Positions 25,704 through 38,525 of a stretch of DNA of 64,000 bases are shown piece after piece (the first letter of the stretch is position 1; the number at the start of each line of letters is the position of its first letter). A program made the position numbers and the translations under genes. The DNA lies in NCBI GenBank assembly GCA_028571685.1, contig CM053158.1:60914001-60978000 (forward strand). Reading direction: 5' to 3'. The notes below the pieces were generated by a model that did not search any database, was not told the origin of the DNA, and worked only from the letters and a program-made list of their open reading frames with translations. Origin of the DNA: Heterohyrax brucei (Eukaryota; Chordata; Mammalia; Hyracoidea; Procaviidae).

Positions 25704-26325
25704 GTAAGTGGTTTGATTTTTTACTAGCAGTAATTTCAAAGTATTTAATCATTGGGAGGTTAAGTTAAATTATACTTTCAGTCGTGTGTTGATCAGGGAG
25801 TTAGAAGTGTGTCATTTTTTGCCTCGCTAATTTATTTCGGTCATGAACTAGCTGAGGTTCTCTGATTTTATGAGACCTCATTGGGGAGTTAATGTTCTCA
25901 TTTGTGCAATTCTGACCTCAGTTTTATAGGAGGACTAGGAAGAAAAATGAATAAGGTCTAGAAAAAGGGAGAAAATGGAAAATTAAAGGGCTGGACATAA
26001 AGTGGAAATGGGGAGGATTTTGGTTGCTAGAATTATTTAATGAAGAAAATACATGATTGAAAAATGACTTTGAGTGTGTTTAACTTATTTTGAAATGCAA
26101 GTTTAGTAAAAACACGTAATGCACTGGGTTTAGAAATAATGTGGGACTACTTATGTTCTAGTAAGACTTTCATTTCTTAAGAATTATGATAGCACTGGAC
26201 TATATGTGTATTAAGTATTGCAGCTTGTTTAATGTGATCATAAAGTAGAAAACTTTTTCCTTTAAAATTGTACCTGATGTGGAAGCAGGAATGTACCGTA
26301 TATGTCTTTGAGCACTGCAGTTCCA
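25704..26325. other. GALNT11 intron, unique sequence
   Basis: Begins with the donor GTAAGT. AT-rich intronic sequence; nothing else recognised. Confidence 0.7.
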
Positions 26326-26329
26326 AACT

Positions 26330-26493
26330 AACCAGTGAACCAACCCATTGCTGTCAAATCAGTTCTGACTCACAACAACCCTGTAGGACACAGTAGTACT
26401 GCCCCATAGAGTTTCCAAGGAGCGGTGGATTCGAACTGCCAGCCTTTTGCTTAGCAGATCTTACTGTTAGTCACTACTCCATCAGGGTTGCTA
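26330..26493 (-). repeat. AfroSINE
   Basis: Reverse-complement copy: CCCATTGCTGTCAAATCAGT, GACTCACAACAACCCTGTAGG, GCCCCATAGAGTTTCCAAGG, GGATTCGAACTGCCAGCC (B box) and CTCCATCAGGGTTGC. Nearly full length. Confidence 0.9.
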
Positions 26494-26925
26494 CTGCAGT
26501 TCTAGGAATCAGTGAGCCATTTTGGTTTTCTTTATAGTAGTAGCAGTTTAATCTTGTTGTGGAAGCATCCAGTAATGAGTAATCTAGGCATAAAAACATA
26601 GAGATTTTGAGACATCCTTAATGAAGCTAAAAGTATTTAAAAATTAGATGAGGAAACAGAAGCTAATATGTGTTTTGATAAAATATTTCTTATTTTTTTC
26701 AAATGACTAGACATTTTAAAAGCTTTAATCAGAAACTTTATAGCAGTTTATTCATAATTATCTTGGTAAAGCTTTTTAAAACATATATTTGGATTTACTA
26801 TTTTGAATGGATTTTGTGTTTATCTTTGAGAAATGTAGTGACAGAATTGTAGCTATTTGAAACAGCAAATTTAAATTGCTTAACTGGAAAACTAAATTCC
26901 TTATAGAAAATCTTAATAATGCATA
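26494..26925. other. GALNT11 intron, unique sequence
   Basis: AT-rich intronic sequence with no gene or repeat recognised. Confidence 0.6.
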
Positions 26926-26929
26926 AAAA

Positions 26930-28490
26930 AAATAGAATTAGTAAATGAACTCACCAAATTCCAGAGTACAAGGTCAGTGTGCACAAAACAGTTACAGTTC
27001 TAGGCACTGGAAATGAACAACTTGAAAATGAAATCAAGAAGACCGTTACATTTACAATAGGATCAAAAGAATAAAATACTTAGGAATAAATTCAAACAAG
27101 AAAGTGTAAGAGCTGTACACTGAAAATTATAAAACGTTACTGAAAGAAATTAAAGAAGACTTAAATAAATGGAAAGACATCCTGGGTTCATGGATTGGAA
27201 AACTTAATATAAAGATGTCAGTTCTACCCAAAGCAATCTGGAATCAGTGCAATCACTGTCAAAATTGGTGACCCTGTTTTTCAAAGACAAAAACTGTAAA
27301 ATTCATATGGAATTTTAAGGGACTCTGAATAGTTCAAGCAATCTTAAAAAGAAAAAAAAAAATAGAAAGACTCACACATCCCAGTTTCACAACCTTTCAA
27401 AGCAGTGTGGATAGTGGTATAAAGATAGTCTCATCTTAATGAAATAGAATTGAGAATCCAGAAATAACTGTATCTATATTTAATTGTTTTTTTATAAGGG
27501 TGCCAAGACCACTTACTGGGGAGCAAATAGTCTTTCCAACAGATATGAAATCAGATCTCCACATGCAGAAAAATGAAATGGACCTATACCTTACATCATA
27601 TACAAAAATCAGCCCAAAATGGACCAAGCATCTAGATGTAAGAGGTAGAATTATAATACTTTTAGAAGAAAACAGTTTCTTAGATATGGTATGAAAAACA
27701 TAAGCAACAAAGAAACAAATAGATAAATTGGATTTCATAAAAATTAAAAACTGTCGGCTATCAGAGAATACTATCAATTTTTGGATATTATAAATTAAAC
27801 AAAGACCTAATCTTTAAAATCTACAAGAAAGTCAGCACCTATATAGAGAAAAAAAAAACAAAACAACAATCCAGTGGAAAGATGGGCAAACACCAGACAT
27901 TTCACCAGAGAAGACAGTGGAGTGGCCAACAGACACATCAGGAAATGCTCATCAGAACTACAATGAGATTTTATCTCATTACTGGCACAAATCACTAAAA
28001 GAGGAAGTCACAAATGCTGGAGAGGCTGTGGGGAGATTGGGAATCCTGTACAGTACTGGTGGAGTGCAAAATGATATAACCATTTTGCAAAACAGTATGG
28101 CACTTTCTTAGAAAGCTAGAAATAGAAATACGAAATGAGCCAGCAGTCCCACTCCTGGGAATATATCCTAGAGAATTAAGATTCATTGCATGACTAGACA
28201 TAGGCACTCACATATTCATTGCAGCATTGTTTACAATAGCAAAACACTCGAAACAAATGCCCATCGAGATGAATGTGATACGTATACATAATGGAGTATT
28301 AGGCAAAAATAAAGAACAATGACGTGTGAAGCATCTTATAACATGGAAGAAACTGCAGGACATTATGCCAAGGTGAAATAAGTCAAACAAAAAAGGTCAA
28401 ATACTGTATGAGACTACTACTGTAAGAACTCATGAAAAGGTTTACACACACAAAAAAAGCAGTCTTTGATGGTTACCAGGGATGAGTGAT
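26930..28490 (+). mobile_element. old L1 LINE, 3' part of ORF2 and 3' UTR
   Basis: Plus-strand L1 of an old subfamily. It contains AAATACTTAGGAATAAATT and ATGTCAGTTCTACCCAAAGC (reverse transcriptase region), then CAAATGCTGGAGAGGCTGTGG and CCAGCAGTCCCACTCCTGGG (ORF2 C-terminus) and a short 3' UTR. The frame is destroyed by stops and indels, and part of the middle is missing. Confidence 0.85.
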
Positions 28491-28695
28491 GCTGTTATAT
28501 GCTGTCAAGTTGGTACTGATTCGTAGTGTTGAGATCCTGTAACTCATTAAAAACTGTTGGCTATCAGAGAATACTATCAATTTTTGGATATTATAAATTA
28601 AACAAAGGCCTAATCTTTAAAATCTAGAAGAAAGTCAGCACCTCTATAGAGAAAGAGAAAAACAAAAAACAAAAAACAATCCAGTGGAAAGATGG
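27741..28695. repeat. about 145-bp direct duplication within and after the L1
   Basis: The segment at about 27741-27887 (TTAAAAACTGTCGGCTATCA...GGAAAGATGG) recurs almost unchanged at about 28547-28694, after the end of the L1, with only a few differences. A short SINE/RTE-like piece (28495-28545) precedes the second copy, and the second copy abuts an ERV LTR. Confidence 0.8.
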
Positions 28696-29240
28696 ACCCT
28701 GAGTAACCTGGCTTGGGTTCAGGAGATTTTGGTAGCAAGTCTGGTCTCCTTACAGGCAGCTAACAGGTCTACCACTCCCCTAAGGCACGAGGATGCAACC
28801 TTCTTGGCAGCAAAGTTTTATTAAGTGAAAGTGCATTCCAGAGAGGAAACGAGTCAGTCTCCTTGAGTGGAGAAACACTCTGTACAGGACTTAAGAGTTT
28901 CCTTATATTGGCAAGAGCAGGAGTGATGCCATAGATGGAAGGGGAAGGTAGTGACATGGTTCTTGGTTCTGGGATAAGGCTCTGTGTGAGCAACTACATG
29001 ATGATTCCCCTCCCAGAGAATATGGAGTTGGGATAGAAATAGAGGGTAGGTCATTTCTAAGTCATCCTTACAAGGTGGTGTGCATGTGTGGCTGGGTTAC
29101 AACTGCCAGGAGGGATTGTTATATTTGCTTCCCAGCTGCCAGGAAGAGCTGTTATATCTGCAGTTACCGTTACCCTTCTCAAGCTTTGATATGAAGTGAT
29201 GGTATATAGCAGCGATCAGGTTCCCTAGCTAACCTTGTCA
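28693..29240 (-). mobile_element. LTR of a second class I ERV family
   Basis: 548-bp LTR homologous along most of its length to 42149-42765; shared blocks include AAGTTTTATTAA (AATAAA on the minus strand), GTGCATTCCAGAGAGG, CAAGAGCAGGAGTGATG and GGTTCCCTAGCTAACCTTGT. Its right end ...CCTTGTCA is the LTR start on the minus strand. The left end abuts the duplicated L1 piece and may be truncated. Internal ERV sequence lies to the right, so this is the 3' LTR of that remnant. Confidence 0.85.
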
Positions 29241-29829
29241 TTTACCCTCTGAGGAGACACAGGCCTGAAATCATGAAGGGAATGTGGGAAGTTGACTTGC
29301 ATTGGCTACTTACTGCTGTTTGGGGTTGTAAGGCTGCCTACCCATTGGACCCATGTTCCTCAAGTACCTTGTCTCATTGAGCTTCCTGATCTACCACCTG
29401 GTTGGTAGCTATAGGCTTGTATCCTTGTAGGACCATGAATTTAACTTGAAACTGTTTTAGTCTGGAAGAGATAAATCTTACTTTAGTTTTGCTGCAGATA
29501 GGGTTACTGTAAAAGACTATAAGGAATGACACAGTTGTGTAGAGTCAGTTATGTACAGGATCCTAAAACCAGATTATTCTGGCTAATAAAAGCATAGTTG
29601 TCTCTGGTATGGTAATGTCTCAAACTTTTGATGTAACCTGAGTGAGAATTATTTGGTATATGTCTTCCTGGCTCTTTAGTTTTTAATATATTAACTAACA
29701 ATGTAAGCAATTCTGAGTTATGATTTCTTATGTGTAGTTGAGTTTTTAAATGTATGTGTCCGCAGTTTACTTAATAATTTACTTAGTACACCGGGTCATT
29801 CAGGGACATACAGAAAGGAATGTCTTACC
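29241..29829. other. unassigned sequence between ERV LTR and gag-pro remnant
   Basis: No recognisable pol or env motif. It probably belongs to the same ERV remnant, since the minus-strand base next to the LTR starts a weak purine run (CAGAGGGTAAA). Confidence 0.4.
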
Positions 29830-30690
29830 AATTGTGACCCCATGAGACATAAGAGTAGTGAACTTCGCATATTCCAGCTTGGAGAGTGGGCCCGTTAGGT
29901 TACTGAAGGTAGAGAAGGTAGAGAAGGTGGCTCTTGTGTCTAAGACACATTTAGTGTTCTTGTGTTCCATGTCAAGTGTAACCCTTAGTTCCTCTATGGA
30001 GATGTCAGTAGTGTGGCCAGTAAACTAGGTGGATCTCAATGCCCCTTCAGTGGTCAGTCTCTGTAGACCCTTCTTCTGAGACAGTCCAGGAGGGCCCGTC
30101 CATTGAGGCCTTTGGGGAAGTCAACTTGGCATCCTGTTTTAGGGTACTCAGGACACTCTGCCTTCCAATGGCCTCATTTTTGACAGCACCTTTACTGATC
30201 AGGGTCAATACTCACCAGCTGGCAATGTGATTCAAGTTGTGATCTCCAGGGAACAATTGAGTTACCTCAGAGAATTACGGCCAACAACTGGACTGTATTT
30301 TTCCTCTTTTTTCCTCTGCCACCAAATCTGTTATTAAAAACCTTAAAGCTCTCCTCTGGCAGTCAAGAGAATAGGGTCTGAGGTTCTGCCATGAGCTTTT
30401 GTGATTTTTGTTGTATGTCTGGTATGGACTGGGATATAAAATGTATGGCCACAGTGGCTTTCCCTTCTTTATTTTCATTATTAATATGATATTGTTTTTA
30501 AGGATTTAGTGAGTCTAGTGAGAAAGACAGCTGGGTTCTCTTCAGGTCCTTAGCTAAAAGAGATCTTTGAGAGTGAGTCTTTACTCTTTTTTGATTTTAA
30601 TATGACACTTGGCTTTTAGGTCTGGGTCCTGATAGAGGACCATAGAAGTCTGTACATAGGGAATTTTTCTTCATTTACCCTAATATTTAC
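29830..30690 (-). pseudogene. gag-pro remnant of the second class I ERV
   Basis: Minus-strand translation gives a capsid major homology region (PEENPAVFLTRLTKSLK, near 30500-30555), the following helix block (ATVAIHFISQSIPDIQQKSQ, near 30385-30450), a partly lost nucleocapsid and a protease start (KCVLDTRATFS; DTRA at 29929-29940, expected DTGA). Stops and shifts break the frame. Pol and env are not seen between here and the LTR at 29240, so a large internal deletion is likely. The arrangement fits HERV-H/W/9-like class I ERVs; the exact family is unknown. Confidence 0.7.
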
Positions 30691-30699
30691 AAAACAACA

Positions 30700-33600
30700 C
30701 CCAGAGGGAGGCAGAGCCAAGAGGGCAGGCTGGTAATACATCTCTATTCACTGTGAGAACTAACCCCTAGAAGCATAATTAAATGGAGCAATATGGACAT
30801 TCTGGGAACCCCAAGATCAGGTGTAGGATTGTGAGATTGGACTGGGGAACAGGGAGGAGAAAACTGCCTTTGTCAGAGGTAAGACAGCTGCTCAGTGAGT
30901 CCTGAGTCTGCTGGCACAGCAGCTGAGAGACTTACAGGTACAGATGCCTTCTTCTTTTTTAACTGGAAGATTTTTTTAACTGGGACTGCCAACCCTGAAA
31001 ACCTGGCAGGGGCTGGCTACTTCTCTAAGCTGCAGTGCCTAAGTAAACAACAGCTTCTGCAGCAGAGAGGCTGTGCTTTGGACAGTCACATCTAAAGAAC
31101 CCATTAGTGACTTGTGACTGAGGGTGCCAGTGCTCCTCCCCCCATCTTCTGAAAGCAGTTGACACCAGCATGTATGAAGAGAAATGAGATAAAAGAAACA
31201 AGAAAAAATGAAGAAGCATTAAGAAACATGTGAGACTCTATCAAGAGGAATAATCTATAGATAATTGGAATTCCTGAACAGGGAAGGATAGCAGAAAATA
31301 CAGAATTGTTGAAGAGTTGCTGACAGAAACACCCTGACATCATAAAATAAGAGGACCTAGTTAATCAAGATGCTTATTGAACTCTACAAAAGGTAGACTC
31401 CTAAAAAAAAGACACTTAAGATATATTACAGTCAGGCTTAATAAAATGAAACATAAGAGAGGCTCTTAAAGGCAACCTAATGTACAAAGGGAAGCCCTGT
31501 AGGCTGTCCTCTGATTTCTCAGCAGAAACCGTGTGGACAAGAAGGATGATACATACAAAGCCTTGAAGGAGAAAAATTTCCAACCTAGAATTATATATCC
31601 GATAAAACTGTCTCTCACATATGATAGTGAGATTAAAACATTCTCAGACAAACAAGAGCTTAGAGCCTTGCAAAAACCAAATGAAAACTACAAGAAATAC
31701 TGAAAGAAGCTCTTCATTTGGGGCATCAATAATACAGATGTATACTCAAGGATACAATGCAGTACACATCATCCACAGTCCTACTTAGGTAGGGAAGTCA
31801 CAAAGCTTAAGCAAAGGTAAAGTATTAAAAGTAGAGAAACAGATGATAACATGTAAACAATGACATTGTCACACTATACAGGGGAATATATTGCAGTAGT
31901 TGTAGCCCTTTTAGCTGGAAAGGAAATTAAAGAGATATACAGAAGTTAAAGATTGATTTAAACTAGAACATTAAGGGGGGAAAAGGAGAAGCCACAAAGG
32001 AAGCTAACAATACTACATATCAAAACAAACATCATACAGGAGTCTCACAGATGCAAAACCAATATTGAAAAGAATGAAAAGTAAACCCATAAAGAAAAAC
32101 AACCCTGAAGAGAATATTAAGTGGAAACAAGAAAATGTCAACAACACAAAAATAAAGGCATGCAAATGACAGCACCAGACACATATCTGTCAGTAATTAT
32201 ACTGAATGTACATGCATTGAGTGCTCCAGTAAAGAGGCAGAGAATAACAGCTTTGATCAAAAAAACACAATCCATCTATAATGCTACTTACAAAAAACAC
32301 ACCTTACACTCAAAGACATGAACAAACTGAAAATCAAAGAATGGAAAAAAAAATATAGCAAGTAAACAACATGCAAAGAAGAGCAGGAGTGGCAATACTA
32401 GTCTCAGATAAAATAGATTTTAAAGTAAAATCCACCATCGTGGACACAGATGGTCACTATTTATGGCTTAAAGGTTCAGTACATAAGTAGGACATAACAG
32501 TATTAAATACTTACGCACCTAATACCAGATCATCTAAATACATTGAACAAATACTGACAACATTGAAAAATAAGATAGATCACTCCCGATAACAGCAGGA
32601 GACTTGAATATTCCATTTTCAGTAATGGACAAATCAACCAGAATAAAGCTCAGTACAGACACAGAAAATCTTATTGCAATGATCACCCAGCTAGGCCTCA
32701 TTGACACATAGAAAATTTTGTACCCAACAACAGGTAAGTATACCTTTTCCATAGCACATGGAACATTCTCCAGAATAGACCATGTATTAGGTCATAAAGC
32801 AAGTGTCAACAAATTCAAGCCATTGAATTATTGCAAAGCATCTTCTCAGACCATAAAGCCATGCAAGTTGAAATCAATAGCAGAAAAACTATAGGTAGAA
32901 ATTCTGTCTCACAGAAACTGAACAACACCTTGCTCAAAAGTTCATGGGTTATAGAAAAAATCAAAGACGCAATAAACAAACTCAATCAAATGAGAATGAA
33001 AACACATCCAACCAGAAACTATGGGATACAGCAAAAGCAGTGCTCAGAGGTCAGTTTATCTATATAAATGCATACATCCAAAGTGAAGAAAGGGCCCAAA
33101 CCAACTAAATGACCCTACAGCTCGAACAAGTAGAAAGAGAACAACAAAAGAAGATGCTGGAAAAAGTCACCCAAGAACTACCTACCAAAAAAGTCCTGGC
33201 GCAGACAGCTTCACCAGAGAATTCTAGCAAACTTTTAGGGAGATATTAATTGCAATAGTACTGAGGCTATTTTACAACATAGAAAAGTACAAAATACTCC
33301 CAAATTCATTCTATGAAGCCAGCATAACCCTGATACCAAAGCCAGGGAAACATCCTACAAAAAAAGAAAATTAGCAATATCACTCATGAACCTAGATGCA
33401 GAAATTGTCAAGCCAGGGAAACATCCTACAAAAAAAGAAAATTAGCAGTGTCACTCATGAACCTAGATGCAGAAATCGTCAACAGAATCCTAGCCAATAG
33501 AATTCAATAACATATCAAAAAAATAGTTCATCATAACCAAGTTGGGTTCATACCAGGGATGCAGGGCTGGTTCAGCTTCAGAAAAACAATGAATGTGATC

Positions 33601-36590
33601 AACCACGTAAATAACAGAAAGGAAAAGAATTGATTTTGTCAGTTGATGCAGAAAACACATTTGACAAAGTCCAACACCCATTCATGTTAAAAAATTCTCA
33701 GCAAAATAGGAGTAGAAGGAAAATTCCTCAATGCAGTATGGGGCATCTATGCAGAGCCAATGACCTCCATCATCCTGAATGGAGAGAGACTGAAAGAATT
33801 TCCCTGAGAACAAGAACTAGACAAGGATGCCTGCTATCACCACTTCTTTTCAACATTTTGCTGGAGGTTCTGGCCAGAGCAGTCACACAAGGCAAATAAA
33901 GGGCATCTGCATCAGTAAAGAAGAAGTAACGATATCCCTGTTTGCAGATGACATGCTCATATACACAGGGAACCCAAAAGCATCCATAAGTAAACTACTG
34001 GAACTCAAAGAAGAGTTCTGCAAGGTATCAGGATATAAGATAAAGATAAGTAAATCAGTAGCATTCCTTTTTACCAACAAAGAGATCATCAAAGAGGAAA
34101 TCACCAAATCAATACCACTTAATACCACTTGCTGTAGCCCCCGAGAGGATAAGATACCTAAGACTAAATCTAACCAGAGAAGTAAGAGACCTATGCAGAG
34201 AAAATTACAAGACCCTACTGGAAAAAACCAGAAGAGATTTACATTAGTGAAGAAATCTACCTTGCTCATGGATATGAAGACTTAACATGGTGAAAATGTC
34301 TATTTTATCCAAAGCAGTTTACATATACAGTGCAATCTCTATACAAATTCTAGTGTTACCTTTTAATGAGATTGGGAAACAAATCACCGACTTTGTCTGG
34401 AAATGGAAGAAACCCTGGATATGTAAAGCACTACTGAAGAAGTGGAACACAGTGAGAGGTCTCATACTACCTGACCTTAGAACCTGCTACACTGCCATGA
34501 TAGTCAAACGGCCTGCTACTGGTACAAAAAGAGACATAGACAATAGAATAGAATAGAAACCCCAGAAATGTCACCATAGATGAACAGTTGATATTCAACA
34601 AAGGCCCAAATGTTGCAAACAGATAAAAACAGTCTCTTTAACATATGGCAGTGGCAAAATTGGATATCCATCTGCAAAAAGCTGAAACAAGATGTATATC
34701 TCATAGGTTACCATAAAAACTAACTCAAAGTGGATCAACAATCTAAATATCAAGCCTAAAACAATAAAGATCATGTAAGAAAAAATAGACAACAATGGAA
34801 ATTCTAATACATGGCTTAGACAGACTACAAAATCTGAGCAACAGAAAATAGAAGAAAACTATTGAAAATCTAATACTTATTCTCTTCTAAAGACTTTATC
34901 AAGAGAGTTAAAAGACTACCTACAGAATCAGAAAAATTACATGGCAACTATGTGTCTGAGTTCCATAATCTACAAGGTGCTGCTAAAAATCAAGAAGATA
35001 CAGGTAAATAACTTGATTAAGCAGTGTGCAAAGGAGATGGACAGACACTTAACCAAAGAAAGCAGCCAAAAGACACATGAAGAAATGCTCACGATCATTA
35101 ACTATTACAGAAATCCAAATCAAGACTACGATGAGATACCATCTCACCCCAATGAGGTTGGCAATAATCCAGAAAACACAAAACAACAAATGCTGGAGAG
35201 GCTGTGGAGAGATTGAAACTGTCCTTCACTGTTGGTGGGAATGCAAAGTGGTACAACCTGTTTGGACAGCAAGTTTGGACTTTTTTAAAAGCTAGAAATA
35301 CTGTATGATCTAGCAGTCCCACTGCTCAGAATATATCCTACAGAAATAATGACAGTCACACAAACAGAGGCATGCACACAAATGTTTATTGCAGCACCAT
35401 CCACAATAACAAAGAGATGGAATCAACCTAGGTGCCCATCAACAGGTGAATGGATAAGCATACTTTGGTATGTGTGCGCAGTGGAACACCATGCAATAAT
35501 AAAGAACAAAGATAATTTTAGGAAGCATTTCATAACCTGGTTTCAACTAGAAGACATTGTGTTGAGTGAAATCAGTCAACTGCAAAAGGACAAGTAGTGT
35601 ATGAGACCTTTGCCATATGGATATACAAAATGGACACTTATGTACAGAAGACAGGCAGCTTCAAGGGTGGAAAGGGAGGGAGAAGGATGTTCATAGATTA
35701 GATAGTCATTAGGAATTTGGGTAGGTGAAAGGAGTGACTGCACGTGGTAGAGAGCAGATCAACATAACTGGACTACACCATAAACTGAAAGGTTTTCTAA
35801 ACTCAACTCAGCATTTCAAAGGATAGACTAGCAGGGACAGGGATCTGGGGACCATGTTTTCTGGGGACATGAAAGTCAGTTGGCATAAGCAGCCTTTAGC
35901 TAAGAGTCTTCTGCATCCCTTATTGGTGAGTGATGTCTAGGGTCTTAAAAACCAGCTAGTTCCCATCCGAGGAACACCAATGGCCCTGACCCATCTGGAA
36001 CAGATGAGACTGAGAACATCAAAGACACCAGGAAAAGTGAGCCTAAGAGACACAAGGACCCATATGAATGGGAGACATTATCAGCATGAGATCAGAAGGA
36101 CCAGCTGGTGCCCAGCCACCACCAAAGGCAGCTGTGGTGGGAACACAATATAGAGTCCCTGAGACAACATGTGCAATTCAAGAACTCTACTAAAAGACCA
36201 GAATTGATGGTCCAACAGCTTGGAGTGTCCCCTGGGAACATGGCCCCTGGGCTCCCTGCTGGCCCTGACCTGAAACCAGTACTGAGGTCAACTCTTCCAA
36301 CAAATATGGACTGGACCTGGGAACACAGTATGAGTATTTGGTGTGTGTGCTTTATGGTTTCATACATTCATTGGAGGCTGTCCTACTGGTTTCATTCTAG
36401 AGGGGATAGAAGAGGGTGGAGAGGAGGTGACAGATGCTGGTTAAGAGGATACTGGAGGTATAGAGTAAAAGGGAGGAATGTGCTGTCACAGGGTGAGGAG
36501 AGCAGATGGAGTTGCAGGTAGGTGGGCATACAAAATTGATTTGGATTGTATACTTTAACTTAATCCTTAAAAAGAAAAAAGGCAACAAAA
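30700..36590 (+). mobile_element. near-full-length L1 LINE, decayed
   Basis: Starts with an L1-type 5' UTR text (GGGAGGCAGAGCCAAGAGGG, 30707) and ends with an A-rich tail near 36565-36595. ORF1 is represented only by a remnant (31140-31450). ORF2 endonuclease is at 32390-33080 (SDHKAM; broken), reverse transcriptase at 33280-34560 (TRQGCLLSPLLFN, FADDMLIYTG at 33940-33970), and the C-terminal domain at 35080-35600. Parts of ORF1 and of the endonuclease/RT linker are deleted (about 33080-33190). A 69-bp tandem duplication lies at about 33345-33482. The 3' UTR (35690-36550) is of the same type as 56340-57250. Confidence 0.9.
33345..33482 (+). repeat. 69-bp tandem duplication in L1 reverse transcriptase region
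   Basis: Two adjacent copies starting CAAGCCAGGGAAACATCCTA, differing at only a few bases. The repeat length keeps the frame (23 codons). Confidence 0.85.
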
Positions 36591-36599
36591 AAACAGAAC

Positions 36600-37290
36600 G
36601 CCACAGTAAAATAGCCACACTCATTTATGAAGACCATTATTTGACTTAAGTGGCTTTAGGAACCAGTTTTTTCTAAAGATCATAGTTTAAAAAGGTATCT
36701 AAAGGCAGTAGCCTATGTGGGTTACCTCAGTGTCCACGAAAAATCTGAAAATCTAGAAGAATCACATATATCTTTTATGGTTCCCTTTTGTGGCTCATGA
36801 TTTTACCTTAAAATCTTTGATAAAAATACTCTATAAATGGTTATTGAACACCAGTAGGTTTTTAAAGACCCCAGGCGCTGTCCAGTGAACTAGGAAGTAG
36901 AATAGAAACACAAACAGTATTAGGCCAATTATCTGAAATAACCAATAAAATTATGACCCTAAGGTTTTGAATGAGGAAACAAATCTCATGAAGTATTTGT
37001 AAGTAGCATCAGTAACTGTTTTTCGTGTGCCTCAGTAGCAGTTGCATCCTGAAAAACCTCAGATCCTGTGTTACTATAAATACAGCATCATTTATCTGTT
37101 AGGACTCAAACTGTTTCTTGATACAATAGGAAATCTAATGTTATTCTAATTTATAAAATCAGCTAAAATTTTAGACACCATTCTGTTTATAATACTTACA
37201 ACATTGCTAATTTTACCAGTAGGAATTTCTAATTGGAAAATTACAATATCTAAACCCATTAGTTAAGTAGTTTAAGAGAAAGGAAAATGA
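36600..37290. other. GALNT11 intron, no feature recognised
   Basis: AT-rich sequence with no repeat that I can name and no exon. Confidence 0.6.
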
Positions 37291-37299
37291 TTTCTTATA

Positions 37300-38525
37300 T
37301 CTAGAAAGCTGGACAGTATATTGACAAGGAACTGCCAGAAATTCAGTCTGGGTTCAGAAGAGGACGTGCAACAAGGAATATCATTGCTGGATGTCAAATG
37401 GATCTTGGCTGAAAGTAGAGAATACCAGAAAGATGTTTACCTGTGTTTCACTGAGTATGTGAAGGCATTCAACTGTGTGGGTCATAACAAATTATGACTA
37501 ACATTGCAGACAATGGGAATTCCAGAACACTTGATTGTGTTTTTAAGGAATCTGTACATGGATCCAGAGGCTGTCTTGTGAACAGAACAAGGGAACACTG
37601 CATGGCTTAAGGTCAGGAAAGGTGTGCGTCAGGGTTATATCCTTTTACCCTACCTTTTCAATCTGTATGCTGAGGATATAATCCAAGAAACTGGACTATA
37701 TGAGGAAGAATGAGGCATCAGGATTGAAGGAAGATTTATTAGCAGCCTACATTATACAGATAACACACCCTTGCTTGCTGGAAGTGAAGTGGCTTTGAAA
37801 CACTTTACTGAAGGCTTCGTAGCGTTCAGTGTGGAGTGCACCTCATTATCAAGAAAACAGAACCCCGCACAGCTGGACCGGTGAGCAACATCGTCATCAA
37901 TGGAGAAAGAATTATGGTTGTCAAGGGTTTGGTTTTACTTGGTTCCACAGTCAAGGAAGCGGCAGTAAAGAAACCACAAGACATACTGCCGTGGGAAAAT
38001 CAGCTGCAAAGGGCCTCTTTTTAAAGTATTGAGAAGTAAAGCTGTAACCTGGAAGACTAAGCTGTGCCTGACCCAAACCGTGGTATTTTCATTCCCATCT
38101 CATGCATGTGAATGCTGGATGGCGAACAAGGAAGACAGAAGAAAAATTGTCGCCTTTGAATTGTGATGTTGGAGAAGAATATTGAATGCAACCATAGACT
38201 GCCAAAAGAACTAATTGATCTGCCTTGGAAGAAGTACAACCAGAGTGCTCCTTGGAAACAAACATTGTGAGACTATCTTACATACTTTGGTCATGTTGTC
38301 TGGAGGGATCAGTCCCTGGAGAAGGACATCATGCTTGGTAGAGTGCAGTGTCAGTGTAAAAAGACAAAGACCCTCAAGGAGATGGATTGACACAGTGAAT
38401 GCAACAATGGGCATAAGCCTGCGAACAACTGTGGACAAGATGCAAGACCTGGCGGTGTTTTATTCTGTTGTGCGTAGGGTCGCTGTGAGTTGGAACCGAC
38501 TTGACAGCACCTAACAACAACAACA
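37300..38525 (+). mobile_element. RTE/BovB-type LINE, 3' half including the 3' end
   Basis: Plus-strand copy covering the reverse transcriptase (GTGCGTCAGGGTTATATCCT; decayed catalytic region AGATAACACAC) through the C-terminal part (CTGACCCAAACCGTGG; GAACAAGGAAGACAGAAGAA) to the 3' end GGTCGCTGTGAGTTGGAACC and a short (ACA)n-type tail at 38513-38525. The 3' end is the sequence AfroSINEs share, which fits mobilisation of the SINEs by this LINE. The frame is broken. Confidence 0.9.
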
